A stretch of DNA of 37,916 nt from Chrysomallon squamiferum (taxonomy: Eukaryota > Mollusca > Gastropoda > Neomphalida > Peltospiridae), in the NCBI GenBank assembly GCA_012295275.1, contig CM022677.1, forward strand, positions 15,786,970 through 15,824,885, given 5' to 3'. Position numbers and translations under genes: made by a program. Every line of letters starts with the position of its first letter. The stretch's first letter is position 1. Shown piece after piece: positions 34,738 to 37,916 of this stretch. Under the pieces are notes generated by a model. The model saw only the letters and a list, made by a program, of their open reading frames with translations. It did no database searches and was not told the origin of the DNA.

Positions 34738-34795
34738 TATTATCAGCAATTATCTCTATTGCTGATACACACACACACACTCACTCTCAGGAATA
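31372..34795. repeat. 3.4-kb minisatellite: (CA)n alternating with TATCAG...CTGATA unit
   Basis: About sixty to seventy imperfect units of roughly 45-55 bp. Each joins a CA run to ACTATTATCAGAGTAGCAG, TTATCACTATTGCTGATAC. Within a unit TATCAG and CTGATA are inverted, so single strands can form short hairpins. CA runs vary and peak at about 33768-33807, 34443-34482 and 34706-34735. Reading frames through it (repeating CVCVSAIVITATLII on the minus strand) are artefacts. It lies in what would be an intron of the minus-strand LRR gene. Confidence 0.95.
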
Positions 34796-35135
34796 TAAAT
34801 ATAAGTAAAGCTAAAATTACAAAAATAATTATAAAGGGCTGAAAGACAGACTCAGAGTCAGAGAACATGAGAACAAAAGTAAAAAGGAAACAAGCAGATA
34901 CATAGATACTTAATAACAAATACATAATAATTAATACGACTACAAATACATAACAAAATATTTATATACATTAAAAATATCTACATAAAATTATTTCATA
35001 ATAAAATGTTTAGTTTAATATTCTTAGCTAAACTGTTTAACTAAATTGTCTATGTCAGACAGACAAAGATTAGGATTAAATATAGAATAATTATTCAAAT
35101 ATTATAAAAATTTATAAAATTTAAAAAACAATTAC

Positions 35136-35274
35136 CTGAAGTACAATTTCCAATGTCCACATCTTTCAAAGAAAGGAGTTTTCCATGGAAACTCAAACAG
35201 CTGGTTGGTTAAACAACTGGAGTTCAGAGTTAATTCCTGTAGAGAACTTGTGACTGATTTGGAATCTGGAATAT
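35136..35274 (-). CDS. LRR gene exon 5 (in this window): leucine-rich repeat
   Basis: Acceptor TTTCAG and donor CAG|GTAATT bound 139 bases. With one base carried from the previous exon (G|AT giving Asp), it reads IPDSKSVTSSLQELTLNSS, CLTNQLFEFPWKTPFFERC and GHWKLYF, with two bases left over. SLQELTLNSSCL fits the leucine-rich repeat strand pattern L-x-x-L-x-L. The second half, aromatic and Cys-containing, may be the end of the solenoid. The leftover AG fits exon 31220-31352 on this strand and also the 58-nt exon 20951-21008, which is on the other strand. Confidence 0.7.
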
Positions 35275-35484
35275 CTGAAATAAATGAAAAACAGTGTTAA
35301 CCAAACCTGATAATATCTTAACTATCAGCAGAAAAAGAAAAAAAGTTGAAAAAATATAATAATGAGAAATTTGTCAAATCTAGATAATTACAGAATGAAA
35401 TACACCTGTGTGTATGTATATTTACATACAGAGAGAGAGAGAGCGAGAGAGTAATATATATATATTTTACAAATCTAAATTTAC

Positions 35485-35561
35485 CATCAACTATAAGTGT
35501 TTGGTTGTTAACTTTTGCATCATTCAGATAAAAAACTGAATACAAGATTAAGTGATCCCAG
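35485..35561 (-). CDS. LRR gene exon 4
   Basis: Acceptor TTATTACCAG and donor GATG|GTAAAT bound 77 bases. One base completes the codon begun by the previous exon (AG|C), then it reads WDHLILYSVFYLNDAKVNNQ and TLIVD, leaving one base that completes Asp in the next exon. The exact phase fit on both sides, with no stop, is the main support. The hydrophobic/Asn pattern is compatible with a diverged repeat. Confidence 0.65.
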
Positions 35562-35809
35562 CTGGTAATAATAATAATAATTCACACAATGTGCAGAATC
35601 TACATCATCAGAAAATAGATCTGAAATTATAGAGAAATACACATATATATTAATAAAACCAGTATAAATAAATAGATAAATAAAGAAATAAATAAGAAAG
35701 TTAATAAATTTTAAAAATATATAATGATAAATTAAGATTCTTGAAGCTAAGGTCTGTCTCTCTTACTGTCTTTAGAGAAAGAGAAAGACAGTAAGAGAGA
35801 GAGAGTATC

Positions 35810-35810
<1 letters not shown>

Positions 35811-35846
<36 letters not shown>
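35811..35846. repeat. (GA)n microsatellite
   Basis: About seventeen AG units close to the donor of the exon at 35878. Another short GA run is at 35430-35450. Confidence 0.95.
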
Positions 35847-35848
<2 letters not shown>

Positions 35849-35877
35849 TAATAAAATGAAATGAATAATAAGAAAAC

Positions 35878-35990
35878 CTGAGAGTTTTAACAGCTGGACT
35901 GACACAGTGAGAGAAATAATCATTTCCTAGAGAATTTACTCGACACATCCAAATATTCCTGTTTACCAACAACATTTTGATTATACAGTC
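35878..35990 (-). CDS. LRR gene exon 3
   Basis: Acceptor TTTTTTTTTTCAAG (T-rich) and donor CTCAG|GTTTTC bound 113 bases. It starts in phase 0, as the previous exon requires: DCIIKMLLVNRNIWM, CRVNSLGND and YFSHCVSPAVKTL, with two bases over. A diverged leucine-rich repeat is plausible (L-x-V, N, helix with AVKTL). Confidence 0.65.
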
Positions 35991-36089
35991 CTTGAAAAAA
36001 AAAAACTTAAGTTGTGTATTAGTTTTAAAAACTATTAACACAAATTGTTAACACTTATTTGTTATTATTAAAATGTAGTTAGTAGAAGA

Positions 36090-36740
36090 CATCATGTTTT
36101 AACAGTAGTAATAGTATCAACAGCAATGGTAGTAGTTGTAGTAATAACAGCAACAGAACTAGTAACAGTGGTTGAGTAGTTGCCACAGCAGTGGTTGTAG
36201 TAGTTTTATTATTAGTAACAGTAGTAGTAGCAGCAACATTTGTAGTAGTAGTAATAGTAGTAACAGCAGCAGCAGAATTTGTAGTTGTAGTATTAATACT
36301 AATAGTAGTAACAGTGGTAAAGTACTAGTAGCAGTAATAGTGGTAATTGTAATATTAGTAGTAACAGAATTAGTAATAGTAACAGTGGTAATAGTTGTAA
36401 TATTAGTAGAAACAGTACTAGTTGTAGTAGTAGTGGTAAATATTAGTAATAACCATACTAGTAGTAGTAATAGTGGTAATTGCAGCAGTAACAGTAATAG
36501 TGATAACTGTGGTAGAATTAGCTTAGGTTTTATAGTACAAGTAGTTACAATACATAGAGGTAGTAAATAACTGCAGACATCAAAGTAGTAGTAGAGTAGA
36601 AGTAGTAGATGTAATAATAGTGGTAAAACTAACATTTGTAGTATAAGTAACAATAGTAGAAATAGCAGTGACTGACATAGAAGTAAATAGATATATAATA
36701 TTATTGGTAATAGCTTTAGTGTTGGTAGAATAATAGTAGC
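36090..36740. repeat. Degenerate (AGT)n/(AAC)n trinucleotide tract
   Basis: Some 650 bases of imperfect AGTAGT, AATAGT, AACAGT triplets. The long Leu/Thr-rich (minus) and Ser/Asn/Val-rich (plus) frames here come from triplet expansion without stops and are not genes. It lies within an intron of the minus-strand gene. Confidence 0.85.
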
Positions 36741-36972
36741 AATATTAGTAGCTAACTGATAATACTGTACAATTACATATACTAATTACTACTACTACTA
36801 CTAATAATAATAATACCAAGAACAATAATAATAAGAAGAAGAAGAAGAAGATGAAGAACAAGAAAAGAAAATAAGATTTTTTTTCTCATAATTATATATA
36901 TATAAATATAAAAATAATTTCTTGTTATTGGATTTCAGCATTATGTAATGAATATGGAATTCTTTAAACTGG

Positions 36973-36973
<1 letters not shown>

Positions 36974-37036
<63 letters not shown>
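36974..37036. repeat. (TTA)n microsatellite
   Basis: About twenty uninterrupted TTA units (AAT on the other strand), about 35 bases past the donor of the exon ending at 37073. The minus-strand poly-Asn frame is intron read-through. Confidence 0.95.
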
Positions 37037-37072
37037 ATTCTTTTTATAACAGTTATAATTAAGATTACTCAC

Positions 37073-37198
37073 AGCACTCTCAGTGTCTGTTTTATTGGTG
37101 GTGAGGCTAAGGAAGATCACTGTTGTGTTAGAACACACTGCCAACCATGCAGCTCGGAAAGCCTGGGGTCCAAAACTGTTTCCTGATAAATTTAAAAC
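37073..37198 (-). CDS. LRR gene exon 2: ribonuclease-inhibitor-type repeat
   Basis: Acceptor TTTTTTTTAAACTAG and donor GCT|GTGAGT bound exactly 42 codons in phase 0-0. The sequence VLNLSGNSFGPQAFRAAWLA, then VCSNTTVIFLSL, fits the long leucine-rich repeats of ribonuclease inhibitor, RanGAP and NLR proteins: a strand L-x-L-S-x-N, a helix, then the next strand. Such repeats form a curved solenoid for protein binding. The exact family is not recognised. Confidence 0.78.
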
Positions 37199-37399
37199 CT
37201 AGTTTAAAAAAAAAGAAATATATATATATATATACAAAAATAATAATTAATAATTAATGAAAAGATAGAATACTAAATTATTCAGTAGGTTGTAATATTA
37301 AATAAAATAATGAAAAGGTTGATAATATTTAATGTGAATATTGTGTAATTCAGTATGTTTATCTTCTAAATAAATAAAAACAAATTAAGAAAAAAAAAA

Positions 37400-37735
37400 A
37401 AAAATTATAGATACATACATAGAGAGAGAGAGAAGTCAGATAGATTTATAAATAAAAAATAAAAAGAATAATCAACTGTCTACTGTTCAGAGCATAAGAA
37501 AGAAAACTAAAAACTTGACAATTAGGAACAAATAAGAAATAATATATAAAGACACAGATTGACATCCAAACGAACAGATATGTAAGGTAGAGACATAGGT
37601 ATATAGACAGGTATACACACAGACAAATAAAAGAACAGAGAGAGACAGAACTAAAATAAATAAATAGGGAGGCCGGCAGAAAGAGAAAAAGACAGATAGA
37701 CCAAGACATATTTACTGACTTATTTACCTGAAATT
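37400..37735. repeat. Degenerate GATA/GACA-type simple sequence
   Basis: Imperfect GATA, GACA and AAATA motifs fill this part of the first visible intron; the minus-strand hydrophobic frame here is an artefact. A TTTCAG|GTAAAT at about 37729 is an acceptor-donor juxtaposition without an exon. Confidence 0.6.
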
Positions 37736-37900
37736 TTTTAAAAGGTTTTTAACTGACTAAGTGGATGTGACTAAGTGGTAAAGCTTGTGGCAGTTTAAGT
37801 CTTGGTCTGGCTGCTTTCAAAAGAAGATTAGTCAGTCAAATCACATGATCAAACATTTTCTGTTTGCTTTATTTCTTAGATATTATTTTTACTGAAATAC

Positions 37901-37916
37901 CTCTGGCAATGGGTGG
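37901..37916 (-). CDS. LRR gene exon 1 (partial, runs off the window)
   Basis: Sixteen bases end at the donor GAG|GTATTT. In the phase demanded by the next exon they read HPLPE, so the junction gives LPEVLNLSGN, a textbook leucine-rich-repeat strand. The rest of the gene, including its start, lies beyond 37916. Confidence 0.55.

Noticed and set aside
36159-36653. 164-residue Leu/Thr-rich frame and its plus-strand Ser/Asn-rich partner
   Set aside because: Degenerate triplet repeat; both strands are open, composition is extreme, and no splice or start context exists.
37729-37735. TTTCAG|GTAAAT as a splice site of the minus-strand gene
   Set aside because: Acceptor and donor are directly adjacent, leaving no exon; exon 37901 joins 37198 in phase without it.

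Overview
The window is animal nuclear DNA: very AT-rich, gene-sparse, with GT/AG introns, AATAAA signals, dozens of microsatellites ((TATC)n, (CA)n, (ATT)n, (ATTT)n, (GA)n), decayed cut-and-paste DNA transposons and dispersed repeat copies. The mix resembles large mollusc genomes, and a cephalopod such as an octopus would fit. That placement is an impression from composition, not a proof. No bacterial operon, rRNA, CRISPR array or convincing tRNA was seen.

Layout. 1-9850 holds no intact gene. It contains simple repeats, a broken transposase tail with a PHD-like zinc knuckle (2081-2542), a foldback element (4547-5082), a short fragment of a prolyl 4-hydroxylase alpha-like sequence (about 5755-5957) and a repeat complex (6300-7350). 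9851-12089 is a nearly full-length but dead Tigger/pogo-type transposon whose transposase is broken by several frameshifts, one coupled to a 23-bp tandem duplication. 12165-13063 carries inverted copies of the 6300-7350 repeat. 13820-14030 is an open terminal exon with a poly(A) signal. 14101-14276 is a small element with perfect 18-bp inverted ends. 18220-18745 is an intronless, frameshifted prolyl 4-hydroxylase alpha relic on the minus strand. 19201-19745 is a minisatellite.

The most notable region is 20950-37916. A minus-strand gene enters from the right edge. Five exon ends and starts (37901, 37073-37198, 35878-35990, 35485-35561, 35136-35274) have canonical splice sites and mutually compatible phases, and encode leucine-rich repeats of the ribonuclease-inhibitor type. 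Downstream on that strand lies a 3.4-kb CA/TATCAG minisatellite, then coiled-coil-like exons (31220-31352, 29542-29830, 28906-29036). The 3' part of this locus is also present in inverted orientation on the plus strand: about 21150-25150 mirrors about 26370-31360, an imperfect palindrome with 4-5 kb arms around a 1.2-kb spacer. The plus copy keeps an open C-terminal exon (24082-24249) and two exon-like segments (20951-21008, 22054-22114) missing from the minus copy. The minus copy keeps coiled-coil exons missing from the plus copy. A dead piggyBac transposon sits only in the right arm, which suggests it arrived after the duplication. Both halves look damaged, so whether any full product is made is unknown.
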